From Sphingobacteriales bacterium (lineage in GTDB: Bacteria; Bacteroidota; Bacteroidia; Chitinophagales; Chitinophagaceae), in the NCBI GenBank assembly GCA_004144175.1, contig SEFT01000004.1:248001-312000 (forward strand): 64,000 nucleotides of DNA, written 5' to 3'. This document shows positions 1 to 8,041 of this stretch, one piece after another. The notes beneath the pieces are model-generated. The model had not been told where the DNA came from. It searched no databases and saw only the letters and a list, made by a program, of their open reading frames with translations. Both the position numbers and the translations under genes were made by a program. How positions within the stretch are numbered: the first letter of the stretch is position 1; each line of letters begins with the position of its first letter.

Positions 1-52
1 GTACATGGTGCCTAGAGGCAGGCAATATACTCAAAAACAGCAACATACATCA

Positions 53-3000
53 TTAACGCGTGATCACCAGTTTTTGGTATCCCATATCGCTGATTCCTGT
101 AGCTGTTGATATGCGCATCCTATATATATATATACCGGAAGGCAGTTTTGCTCCCATATCGCTGGTACCATCCCAGGTTATTTCATTACTACGGCTGATT
201 CCTGCGGTAAAGGTTTGCTTAAGCGATTTTACCAATGCACCGCCCGATGTGTAGATATTGATCTCGGCATTCATGCTCTCATCCGGGTGGTTGTGCTCAA
301 ATACAAAATGGGTCTCATCGCGGAACGGGTTCGGATAGTTCATCAGATTCTGCACCTTCACTACATTACCATTTTTCACTTCAAAGTCTACGTATCCTAC
401 TCCCGAGTTGTTGTTTACATCCCATGCCTTTACAGTCATTCTGTGGCGCCCTTCAGTTACGTCGGTCAGAGGAAAGGTAACATAACCACGCTTGTAGGTA
501 TTAGGTGCTGTTTCGTAGTAGTCGTTCAGTATATATGGCTTACTTACGTCGCCATCCAGCACAGCCACCAGATCGTGGCCTACGCTATTACCCGATACAT
601 TAATGCCGGTAGCATCTTCCAGTATCACATATAGCTGCGTATTAGGCCCTGTCAATCCACCGCTCCGGAACGTACTGTCACCAATATATGGACGAACAAT
701 AGGGCCATTATTTTCAATAACCGGATAGTCGGAATAGCCGCCAACGATAACGCCATTGTCAGAGCCTGCACCATCAGTGCTTCCGTTCTCGGCATAGTAA
801 CTTACTTTACCCGGGCCAAACTCATAGTTCAGATCTTTAGGCGCTATAAATGTGACAGAAAATTTACCGTTCGTCGCAGTAGCCTTACCCCTATAGATGA
901 TGTTATTGCGCATCAGTATCTGCCTTTTGGCCAGGTTGGTGGTAGCATCCACTACCCTTGGCTTGTCGAAGAACGAAACAGATACCCTGCCGTTGAAATC
1001 GGGCAACAGGTTACCTTGCTCGTCAGTTACGCTACCTTTTATTACATATTCACCCAGGGCCTTTACAGAATCGACCGGGTTGCCAAATCCGTCGAGCACT
1101 TCGTCTGTACGCACATTATGCTCGGGAAAGTTCGGTTCCAGCGCAGGGTCGCCCAGCAATGCAAATTTTCTGAAGTTGATGATATTTCCCACATCGGTAT
1201 CAGCCTTGCTGTACATAAAGTTCTTACCTATGCGATAAGCATCGCCGAATGTATTCCAGTGGCCATCTACTTTCTTAAACTGTGCATCGAGGTATTCACG
1301 GTTGATGATACGGTTAGAATATTGATATACGAGCTGTGTGGTAGTGAGTGCAGAGATGACGCCACCATCATACTTCAGCACCATACGTTCGCCAGCCGAT
1401 ACATAGTCAGGATGATCGAAACGGCTGAAATCGCAGGTAGCAGTTACCATGAACGGCATCTTATCAAGGTTCTTCCATTTGCTGTAGTCATCCAATGTCA
1501 GGATGCGCTCCTCTGCGAGCACCTGTGTATTACCATGGCCGCTATAGTTGAGCAGGAAGGTACCTCTGAATACCTGGTCGTTGATAGCCTTATTTGCTTC
1601 GGGTGACCGGTTACCGCCTGGTGTAGATACAACCGGTATTACGTCCTGATATACTTTCACTGAGTTATACAGGCTACTGTTCTTAATAATGGTCGAGTCC
1701 ATTACTTCGCCATCTTCAAGATGCGGACCGGCATCGTCTTCGTTATCGGTAATGATAGTATTATTAAGACGCCATGGGCCAAGCGAAGCAGGAGACTTGT
1801 AGTGTTTTATTTTGTTCACTACATCCTTTGCTTCGTTACGCGACTTTATTGGTAGTCGACCTACACCAATATCCAGCGTGTGTGCAATGCTGATGTTCTC
1901 GATATTTTCATTATCGTCGAGGAAGCCAAAGAAGTCGTCATTGCAATAAGACGAGATGAAAGAGAAAGACTCGGCAGTCTCGAACGTAGGGACAAAATTG
2001 GTATTATTAGCAACCCTATTGCGGTAGTCGTACGACGCATCGCCAAACAACAAAAGGTATTTCGGCATTTCAGCAACATTAGTGCCTGCTCTGTCGTAAA
2101 ACATCCGGGCAAAGTCACGGATAGCAGAGATATCCTGCGATCCTGACGAAAACTCATTGTATATCTGCTCAGGGCTTGCTACTATTGTACGCAGCCCTCT
2201 GCGCTTTTCATGGAAAGATGCCAGCTCAATGGCTTCATTGGCAAATGCTGTAGGTGTTACGATAATATAATCGACCTGGCCATGACCATGCAGGTTTTGA
2301 TTAGCAACCTTACTTTCGAACGAAGGTACTGGAAGCGATGCACCTTTGAATGCTGCAAACTCATAAAGCGTAGCGCCATCCTGGTTGAATACAAACGTGC
2401 TGCCATCGAACGAACCATTCATAGCTGTTGCGTTGTAAGGATCGGTAATATCCCACACCTGTGTTGCGCTACCAGCGTTGTCTACGCGGTAGGTAGCTAC
2501 TTTACCTGTGCCAACGCTGCCAATACTGCGGAACAGTAGTTGATCTTCGGTAAAGGTTAGCGGCCTGCGGCTATTCACCTGTATGTAGTCGAGATACCCT
2601 GTACCATTAGATGCCGATGGCTTGTAGGTAAGCTTTATGCTAACTTTACCATTAGCACCGGTGCTGGTGGTAATAGCGTTTTGCACTACGGGCATATCGT
2701 CACTGGAGTACATAAACGATACAGAACCAATAGGCTGGCTATTGAGCGTTGCGCTGAAATTGCCACCCAGTGACGAAGCAGAACCCAGGTTGATAGCAAT
2801 ATCAGAGCTAAAGGCATTCTTCAGGTCTATCTCAAACGTACGGTTGTCTACCTTACCGGGCGACGTACCAAAGTCTTCGCCCCACCACTTCTTGCCAAAG
2901 CCTGCTGGATTGGCCTTCTCTTCTTCGTGCAGCAAATAGTCATTAAACTCTGTGATAGTAACATTTGCTGAAGACGGGCCATTTGCTGAGCCCACACGCT

Positions 3001-3775
3001 TACCATTACCCCCATCGAAGTTGAGGAAATAGAAACTCTTGTCCTCGTATATGTTGCGCGAGTGTACAAATGCCGAACCGTCTTTATTGAGGCTCCAGCC
3101 ATTGGCACCTATTGCGTAAAAAACAAAATAGTCGCCGGGGCCAAACGAGCCGTCGCCTCCATCGTTCACCCATATGCTGTTCTCAGCCAGGTCATTCACA
3201 CGCGGTGAGTTTTGCTCCGGCAGCATGCGGCCGCCATTACCGAACACGCGTATCGCAGAAGAGCTTACAGGCGAAGAAATACCCAACTTTGAAGATAGAA
3301 AATCAAAATCGACTTTGTACAAACCTGTACCCGGTACTGATATTTTAAACCAGTTACCCGTAGCAAGCACCGAATTTTCGGGTGCTGTTGTCTTTGCAGC
3401 GCTTGCAGTAGATGTAACCTCCGTTTCATTTACAACCAGGGTAAACTCAGCTAGTTGTTTTACAGTCTTGCCATCAGCTGAATAAAAGGCCGGTATGCGC
3501 ACAAGTGCAAACGGCTTCTTTCGGTCTTTTCCCAGTATTATTTCCAACTGGTCGGGACGGCCGGGTAATGCGTTGTCAGGTAGCTTTACATCAGACTTAT
3601 ACTCCATGCCGCTAAGGGATACATTAGGTTTGACATAAGACTGAAGCCATACCTGCTTCACGATGTAGCCATTATGGATATCGTCGCCCGATACGCGATA
3701 GGTATTTTTTTCTTCGGCAAACAACAGGTTGTATGAGGAAAGAAAAAACGTAAGTGCCAGTGCTATTTTTTTCAT
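53..3775 (-). CDS. porU: Type IX secretion system sortase PorU (C25 gingipain-like peptidase)
   Basis: Cell-surface sortase of the type IX secretion system. In characterised Bacteroidota it removes the C-terminal sorting domain of cargo and attaches cargo to lipopolysaccharide. The 1240-residue product has a signal peptide at about 1-20, a large N-terminal beta region, and a peptidase C25 domain at about 500-880. The catalytic His lies in NYSGHGN (H747) and the Cys in TATCDFSRF (C781). The last 95 residues resemble a T9SS C-terminal domain: NYPNPF near its start, then a LPSGIYIYR turn and QKLVITR at the end. It diverges from gldJ; porU next to gldJ is a conserved arrangement in the phylum. 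A -7-like box (TAACTTTG, minus) lies at 3833-3826. Confidence 0.93.
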   Translation of the reverse strand: MKKIALALTFFLSSYNLLFAEEKNTYRVSGDDIHNGYIVKQVWLQSYVKPNVSLSGMEYKSDVKLPDNALPGRPDQLEIILGKDRKKPFALVRIPAFYSADGKTVKQLAEFTLVVNETEVTSTASAAKTTAPENSVLATGNWFKISVPGTGLYKVDFDFLSSKLGISSPVSSSAIRVFGNGGRMLPEQNSPRVNDLAENSIWVNDGGDGSFGPGDYFVFYAIGANGWSLNKDGSAFVHSRNIYEDKSFYFLNFDGGNGKRVGSANGPSSANVTITEFNDYLLHEEEKANPAGFGKKWWGEDFGTSPGKVDNRTFEIDLKNAFSSDIAINLGSASSLGGNFSATLNSQPIGSVSFMYSSDDMPVVQNAITTSTGANGKVSIKLTYKPSASNGTGYLDYIQVNSRRPLTFTEDQLLFRSIGSVGTGKVATYRVDNAGSATQVWDITDPYNATAMNGSFDGSTFVFNQDGATLYEFAAFKGASLPVPSFESKVANQNLHGHGQVDYIIVTPTAFANEAIELASFHEKRRGLRTIVASPEQIYNEFSSGSQDISAIRDFARMFYDRAGTNVAEMPKYLLLFGDASYDYRNRVANNTNFVPTFETAESFSFISSYCNDDFFGFLDDNENIENISIAHTLDIGVGRLPIKSRNEAKDVVNKIKHYKSPASLGPWRLNNTIITDNEDDAGPHLEDGEVMDSTIIKNSSLYNSVKVYQDVIPVVSTPGGNRSPEANKAINDQVFRGTFLLNYSGHGNTQVLAEERILTLDDYSKWKNLDKMPFMVTATCDFSRFDHPDYVSAGERMVLKYDGGVISALTTTQLVYQYSNRIINREYLDAQFKKVDGHWNTFGDAYRIGKNFMYSKADTDVGNIINFRKFALLGDPALEPNFPEHNVRTDEVLDGFGNPVDSVKALGEYVIKGSVTDEQGNLLPDFNGRVSVSFFDKPRVVDATTNLAKRQILMRNNIIYRGKATATNGKFSVTFIAPKDLNYEFGPGKVSYYAENGSTDGAGSDNGVIVGGYSDYPVIENNGPIVRPYIGDSTFRSGGLTGPNTQLYVILEDATGINVSGNSVGHDLVAVLDGDVSKPYILNDYYETAPNTYKRGYVTFPLTDVTEGRHRMTVKAWDVNNNSGVGYVDFEVKNGNVVKVQNLMNYPNPFRDETHFVFEHNHPDESMNAEINIYTSGGALVKSLKQTFTAGISRSNEITWDGTSDMGAKLPSGIYIYRMRISTATGISDMGYQKLVITR

Positions 3776-3825
3776 GTTATTCAGTAACTTACAGCTACCG
3801 GTTAGGTTAGTAACTGCAATCTTTT

Positions 3826-3833
3826 CAAAGTTA
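3826..3833 (-). promoter_or_regulatory. Putative -7 promoter box of porU
   Basis: Read on the minus strand this is TAACTTTG, a full match to the Bacteroidota TAnnTTTG element, about 50 bases before the porU start. No good TTG -33 element sits at the usual 17-23 base spacing. The call rests on the -7 box alone. Confidence 0.35.
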
Positions 3834-4060
3834 AGTATTATAAGTGACTCCCCTTTCCGGACAAGTGAGCGCTATGTAATAGTAACGTAAAACTTCACAT
3901 AATATTATCAAGTGTTGAAGCGCAAAGGGGATAGCTGAAAATTCATAATTTTTTTTATTCTCTGATTTTGAAAGCTTGACATTCTGAAAAAGATGCTCTA
4001 TCATTGTAACACTTTTAACATTGTTCAAACATTTTTCGTAGCAAATATTTTTCTCTGATT

Positions 4061-5596
4061 ATGAAAAGATCTCTCATAGGCGTGAGCTTGCTTTGCATCG
4101 GAGCGGCAACTCTTCTTTCGAGTTGTCAATCTAATAATGTTGGTGTATCCAATGCAACCGGCTGGGATTATAACGACCCGCGCCTGGGCGGTTTTGATGT
4201 GCCAAATTACCCCGGACAGCAAACTGGCCCTGGCCTTACCTTTGTAGAAGGTGGTCGCTTTACAATGGGGCAGACGGAAGAGGATCTGACCATGGAGCGT
4301 AACAACCAACCTCGTACCGTATCTGTTTCATCTTTTTACATGGACGAAACAGAGGTTGCAAACGTTCACTACCGCGAATACCTTTACTGGCTTTCACGCT
4401 CGTACGGCGCTGACTATCCTGCAGTTGTAGTTAAGGCGCTGCCTGACACTACTGTATGGCGCAGATCATTGTCATACAACGAGCCGCTGGTTAAAATATA
4501 CCTCCGCCACGCATCTTACGGACAGTACCCTGTTGTAGGGGTAAACTGGTACCAGGCAAATGAATTTTGTAAATGGCGCAGTGACCGTGTTAATGAATAC
4601 ATCCTTATCAAGAATGGTTTCCTGAAAAGGAACCCTAACCAGGTGAACGAAGAGGTATTTACTACAGAAGGCTATTCTGCTGGTCAATATCTTGGTAACC
4701 CAGGTAGGGGTCAAAAACGTGATCTTGACCCGAATGGTGCTGGAAAACGTAACATCACAATGTCTGATGGCTACCTGCTGCCTGAATACCGCCTTCCAAC
4801 AGAAGCTGAGTGGGAATATGCAGCCCTTGGCCTGATAGGCAACAACCCTGAGCCTGCAACTAAACGTCGTCGTGGTGAAGAGGTTATCACAGATCGCAAC
4901 ATCTACCCTTGGGGTAATGCTACCGATATCCGCTACGGACTTCGCAACTCATACCAAGGTGAATTCCTAGCTAACTTCAGACGCGGTAAAGGTGACATGA
5001 TGGGTGTCGCCGGCGGACTGAACGATAACGCTGACATCACGGCACCGGTACGTTCTTATCAGCCAAACGCTTATGGCCTATACAACATGGCAGGTAACGT
5101 GAGTGAGTGGGTATTTGACACTTACCGTCCTAACTCTTCTGAAGACGTGAATGACTTCAACCCTGCCCGTGGTAACGTATATGATGCACAGGCACGTGTA
5201 GCTGAAGACTTCTCAGTAGAAGAAAGAGATAGCCTTGGTAACATTCCAAGACGCGGTATGACTGCTGAAGAACTGACTGCAAGAGAACAGTTTGACGGTA
5301 ACAGCCCTGACCTGAGAGACTATATGGATGGTGACAGTGCTTCACTGTATACTTACAACTACGGTAACAATACGCTCATCAGCAACGAAGCTAAAGTTTA
5401 CAAAGGAGCTTCGTGGAACGACCGCGCTTATTGGATGTCTCCTGGTACACGCCGCTTCATGCAAGGCCGCCAGTCGAGCGCTATGATCGGTTTCCGTTGC
5501 GCAGTGAACCGTATGGGTAGCCCTGATGGTGTAAACAGCAACAGACCGGGCAATTCATTTGGCCGTCCGTCTTCAAGAAATACAAGAAGAAGATAA
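4061..5596 (+). CDS. gldJ: Gliding motility / type IX secretion lipoprotein GldJ
   Basis: GldJ is an outer-membrane lipoprotein of the gliding and type IX secretion machinery and has the formylglycine-generating-enzyme (FGE-sulfatase) fold without known catalysis. The 511-residue product has a lipoprotein signal with lipobox LLSSC (C22). The FGE-like domain spans about 58-490, shown by VEGGRFTMG, DETEVANVHYREYLYWL, RLPTEAEWEYAALG, NMAGNVSEWVFD and the terminal GFRCAVNR. Length matches the GldJ family, and divergence from porU supports GldJ over the related GldK. A strong hairpin terminator follows 20 bases after the stop. The basic Ser/Arg-rich tail is unusual only in composition. Confidence 0.92.
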   Translation: MKRSLIGVSLLCIGAATLLSSCQSNNVGVSNATGWDYNDPRLGGFDVPNYPGQQTGPGLTFVEGGRFTMGQTEEDLTMERNNQPRTVSVSSFYMDETEVANVHYREYLYWLSRSYGADYPAVVVKALPDTTVWRRSLSYNEPLVKIYLRHASYGQYPVVGVNWYQANEFCKWRSDRVNEYILIKNGFLKRNPNQVNEEVFTTEGYSAGQYLGNPGRGQKRDLDPNGAGKRNITMSDGYLLPEYRLPTEAEWEYAALGLIGNNPEPATKRRRGEEVITDRNIYPWGNATDIRYGLRNSYQGEFLANFRRGKGDMMGVAGGLNDNADITAPVRSYQPNAYGLYNMAGNVSEWVFDTYRPNSSEDVNDFNPARGNVYDAQARVAEDFSVEERDSLGNIPRRGMTAEELTAREQFDGNSPDLRDYMDGDSASLYTYNYGNNTLISNEAKVYKGASWNDRAYWMSPGTRRFMQGRQSSAMIGFRCAVNRMGSPDGVNSNRPGNSFGRPSSRNTRRR

Positions 5597-5615
5597 TAAT
5601 TCTGATAAATCTTGA

Positions 5616-5642
5616 AAAACCCCTTCATTACGGAGGGGTTTT
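5616..5642 (+). terminator. Rho-independent terminator after gldJ
   Basis: The 11-bp stem AAAACCCCTTC / GGAGGGGTTTT (one T-G wobble) has loop ATTAC and is followed by TTATTTTT. It ends 28 bases before the murF start, so murF probably has its own promoter or depends on read-through. Confidence 0.85.
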
Positions 5643-5670
5643 TTATTTTTATAACCTTAAACGGACGGAC

Positions 5671-6963
5671 TTGGAAATTTCAGCTTTATACGAGATTTAT
5701 AAGCAATACCCATCGGTACAGACGGATACCCGTAAGCTTCGCGACGGAGATATTTTCTTTGCACTAAAAGGACCTAACTTCAACGGTAATATCTTTGCTG
5801 CACAAGCACTGCAAGCCGGCGCTGCCTATGCAGTAATAGATGAAGCAGAATACCAGACCGGCGAGCGCACTATACTGGTGCCCGATGTGCTCACAGCACT
5901 GCAGCAGCTAGCCAAACACCACCGGGAGCAATTCAATATTCCATTCATAGCTATAACCGGCTCTAATGGGAAGACGACTACCAAAGAGCTGATCACAACT
6001 GTATTAAAAGAAAAATTCAAGACCTACGCTACCGAGGGCAACCTGAATAACCATATAGGCGTACCACTTACCCTGCTGAAGACAAAACCTGATGCCGAAA
6101 TGGCGGTAATAGAGATGGGCGCCAATCACCAGAAAGAAATAGAAAGCTATTGCAAGATTGCCATACCTACGCATGCGCTTATTACCAACTGCGGCAAGGC
6201 ACATATAGAAGGCTTTGGCGGCGAAGAAGGCGTACGTAAAGGCAAAGGCGAACTCTATGACTCGATAAGAAATACAGGCGGAACGATATTCCGTAATACC
6301 GACCTGGCTTACCTGGAGGATATGGCTAAGGGTATCAATCATCAGATAACTTACGGCAGCGCTAATGCACAGTACATAGGACGCCCTATAATGGACGATG
6401 TGATGCTGCAGGTAGCCATATTATCGAAAGGCGCAGAGACGCTGATACCTACTAACCTGGTGGGCAACTACAACTTCCCGAATGTGATGGCGGCCGTGGC
6501 TATAGGCCTGCATTTCGATATTTCTATCGATAAGATAAAAGAGGCTATCGCGCATTACAATCCGGATAACAGCCGTTCTCAATGGCTGCAGACAGGGAGC
6601 AACAAGATCATACTGGATGCATACAATGCCAACCCCACTAGCATGCGCGCCGCCATTACCAACTTCGCCGTAGCCGACCTAGATAACAAGATACTTTGGA
6701 TAGGCGGCATGAAGGAAATGGGCACAGATGAAGAGAAAGAGCACCGCGAACTGGTACAACTGATAGCTGAATATAACTGGAAGGATGTAATACTGGTGGG
6801 CAAAGAATTCAATACCGTAGCCGGTACGTATCGTCAGTTCGAGACATCCGTAGATGCCGCTGCATACGTAAAGCAACACAGGCCCGAACAATCGGCCATA
6901 TTGATAAAAGGATCGCGGGGCAGTAAAATGGAAAACCTGCTGGAGGCGTTAAAGAGCAGCTAA
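5671..6963 (+). CDS. murF: UDP-N-acetylmuramoyl-tripeptide--D-alanyl-D-alanine ligase MurF
   Basis: Cytoplasmic ATP-dependent ligase that adds D-Ala-D-Ala to UDP-MurNAc-tripeptide, the last soluble step of peptidoglycan precursor synthesis. The 430 residues have the usual order: N-terminal TDTR...GDIFFALKG, a P-loop AITGSNGKTTTKE at about 94-106, the Mur central motif EMGANHQKEI, and C-terminal LDAYNANPTSM followed by WIGGMKEMG. The start is TTG: there is no in-frame ATG or GTG immediately upstream, and the N-terminal family motif begins right after it. The TAA stop overlaps the zapA stop tail to tail by three bases. Confidence 0.95.
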   Translation: MEISALYEIYKQYPSVQTDTRKLRDGDIFFALKGPNFNGNIFAAQALQAGAAYAVIDEAEYQTGERTILVPDVLTALQQLAKHHREQFNIPFIAITGSNGKTTTKELITTVLKEKFKTYATEGNLNNHIGVPLTLLKTKPDAEMAVIEMGANHQKEIESYCKIAIPTHALITNCGKAHIEGFGGEEGVRKGKGELYDSIRNTGGTIFRNTDLAYLEDMAKGINHQITYGSANAQYIGRPIMDDVMLQVAILSKGAETLIPTNLVGNYNFPNVMAAVAIGLHFDISIDKIKEAIAHYNPDNSRSQWLQTGSNKIILDAYNANPTSMRAAITNFAVADLDNKILWIGGMKEMGTDEEKEHRELVQLIAEYNWKDVILVGKEFNTVAGTYRQFETSVDAAAYVKQHRPEQSAILIKGSRGSKMENLLEALKSS

Positions 6964-7250
6964 TCGGCACCAAGCGCATCGTCTATGCGGGCTATCATAT
7001 CTTTCAATCCCGAAAGTGCTGAAGCATCTGGCGTAGCTGCGGCTGTAATGTTTTCGGTGGCATACATCAGCAGGCACATAGCTACAAAATCCTGATCGTC
7101 TTTGCCTGCAAAGTGCGCACGCAGTTCCATGATCTTATCGTCGGCCTTCTTGGCTGCTGCAAGTACGGCTGCTTCTTCGCTGGGCTTGATGCGTATGCGA
7201 TAACTGCGGCCTGCAAGCCATACGTTCAAAGGTATTAGTTCATCAGCCAT
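6960..7250 (-). CDS. zapA: Cell division protein ZapA-like
   Basis: Short 96-residue protein resembling ZapA, the FtsZ-bundling factor at the division ring. The N-terminus has the ZapA pattern of a short strand (IPLNVWLAGRSYRIRI) followed by PSEEAAVLAAAKKADDKIMELR and a long helical C-terminal half suited to coiled-coil oligomerisation. The start overlaps the lspA stop by eight bases, so the two are co-transcribed. The gene converges on murF with overlapping stop codons (TAG against TAA). Confidence 0.8.
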   Translation of the reverse strand: MADELIPLNVWLAGRSYRIRIKPSEEAAVLAAAKKADDKIMELRAHFAGKDDQDFVAMCLLMYATENITAAATPDASALSGLKDMIARIDDALGAD

Positions 7251-7884
7251 TGTGCACCGCTGTTTTAGCAGCAGGAGGCTCCTGCCTGTGCACCAGCTTT
7301 TTCTGGAAGAATACCAATATCAGTACGCCTACCGATATAGCCGCATCGGCAATGTTGAATACCGGCTCGAAGAAGGTAAAGTTCTTACCACCCCATATAG
7401 GCACCCACGATGGCAATTGCGTATCTACCAGCGGGAAGTACAGCATATCTACCACCCTGCCATGAAACAGTTTGCCATACCCTTGCCCGAATGGTACCAT
7501 CTTAGCAATATGGAAGCTGCTTTCGGTAAAGATCATTCCGTAGAATATGCTATCTATCAGGTTGCCCAGCGCACCTGCAAGTATCAATGCACCGCATATG
7601 ATAGCGCCTTTGGAATAGCCCTTTACGATAATGCGTTTCAGCAGATAAAAGCCGAAGCATACCGCCACCAGCCTGAAAAGCGTGAGTATCAGCTTGCCCG
7701 TATCGGCATCGCCCAGCCTCATACCGAAGGCCATGCCTTCGTTCTCTATAAAGTGAAGCTTGAACCAATCGCCTATCACATTTACTTCCTGACCGTAGTA
7801 GAAATTTGTTTTGATATATATTTTAAAGAACTGGTCGGCTAGTATCACTAAAAAGACGATCAGTAATGCATGACGGTATCTCAC
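7243..7884 (-). CDS. lspA: Lipoprotein signal peptidase II LspA
   Basis: Inner-membrane aspartic peptidase that cleaves the signal peptide of diacylated prolipoproteins below the lipobox Cys. At 213 residues it is longer than the E. coli enzyme because of an insert between the catalytic motifs, common in this phylum. Catalytic Asp residues are in GNLIDS (D111) and FNIADA (D180); four hydrophobic segments are visible, and NEGMAFG is the conserved N-terminal motif. It is first in a two-gene unit with zapA. A TATCTTTG -7 box on the minus strand lies at 7915-7908. Several predicted lipoproteins in this window would be substrates. Confidence 0.95.
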   Translation of the reverse strand: MRYRHALLIVFLVILADQFFKIYIKTNFYYGQEVNVIGDWFKLHFIENEGMAFGMRLGDADTGKLILTLFRLVAVCFGFYLLKRIIVKGYSKGAIICGALILAGALGNLIDSIFYGMIFTESSFHIAKMVPFGQGYGKLFHGRVVDMLYFPLVDTQLPSWVPIWGGKNFTFFEPVFNIADAAISVGVLILVFFQKKLVHRQEPPAAKTAVHNG

Positions 7885-7907
7885 AGATAGTGCTTTGTAT
7901 AATCTGC

Positions 7908-7915
7908 CAAAGATA
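7908..7915 (-). promoter_or_regulatory. Putative -7 promoter box of lspA-zapA
   Basis: On the minus strand this reads TATCTTTG, matching TAnnTTTG, and lies 24 bases before the lspA start. No clear -33 TTG was found at normal spacing. Confidence 0.4.
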
Positions 7916-7995
7916 CATTCTTGTCCTCTTAAATATCCTATAAGAATGTTTAAATATATCCCTGCATTATGGCTGATGCCAGTTCTATAAACGCA

Positions 7996-8022
7996 TAGAA
8001 GCCCGCAATTTGCGGGCTTCTA
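7996..8022 (-). terminator. Hairpin after the TonB-dependent receptor
   Basis: A perfect 12-bp inverted repeat, TAGAAGCCCGCA / TGCGGGCTTCTA, with a three-base loop. It lies 19 bases past the receptor stop. The following minus-strand bases are only moderately T-rich, so termination efficiency is uncertain. Confidence 0.65.
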
Positions 8023-8041
8023 CTGCATCAAGTCAATAAAA

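Noticed and set aside
119-136. TA dinucleotide run near the 3' end of porU, possible slippage tract
   Set aside because: It encodes the YIY strand of the sorting-domain-like C-terminus, a conserved pattern for that domain. No frame disruption is present.
3831-4028. 65-residue minus-strand ORF in the porU-gldJ gap
   Set aside because: It lies in the divergent promoter region with no signal or family features and overlaps the probable porU -7 box.
7252-7842. 196-residue plus-strand ORF opposite lspA
   Set aside because: Antisense shadow of lspA; the catalytic LspA motifs are on the minus strand and the plus frame lacks any family pattern.
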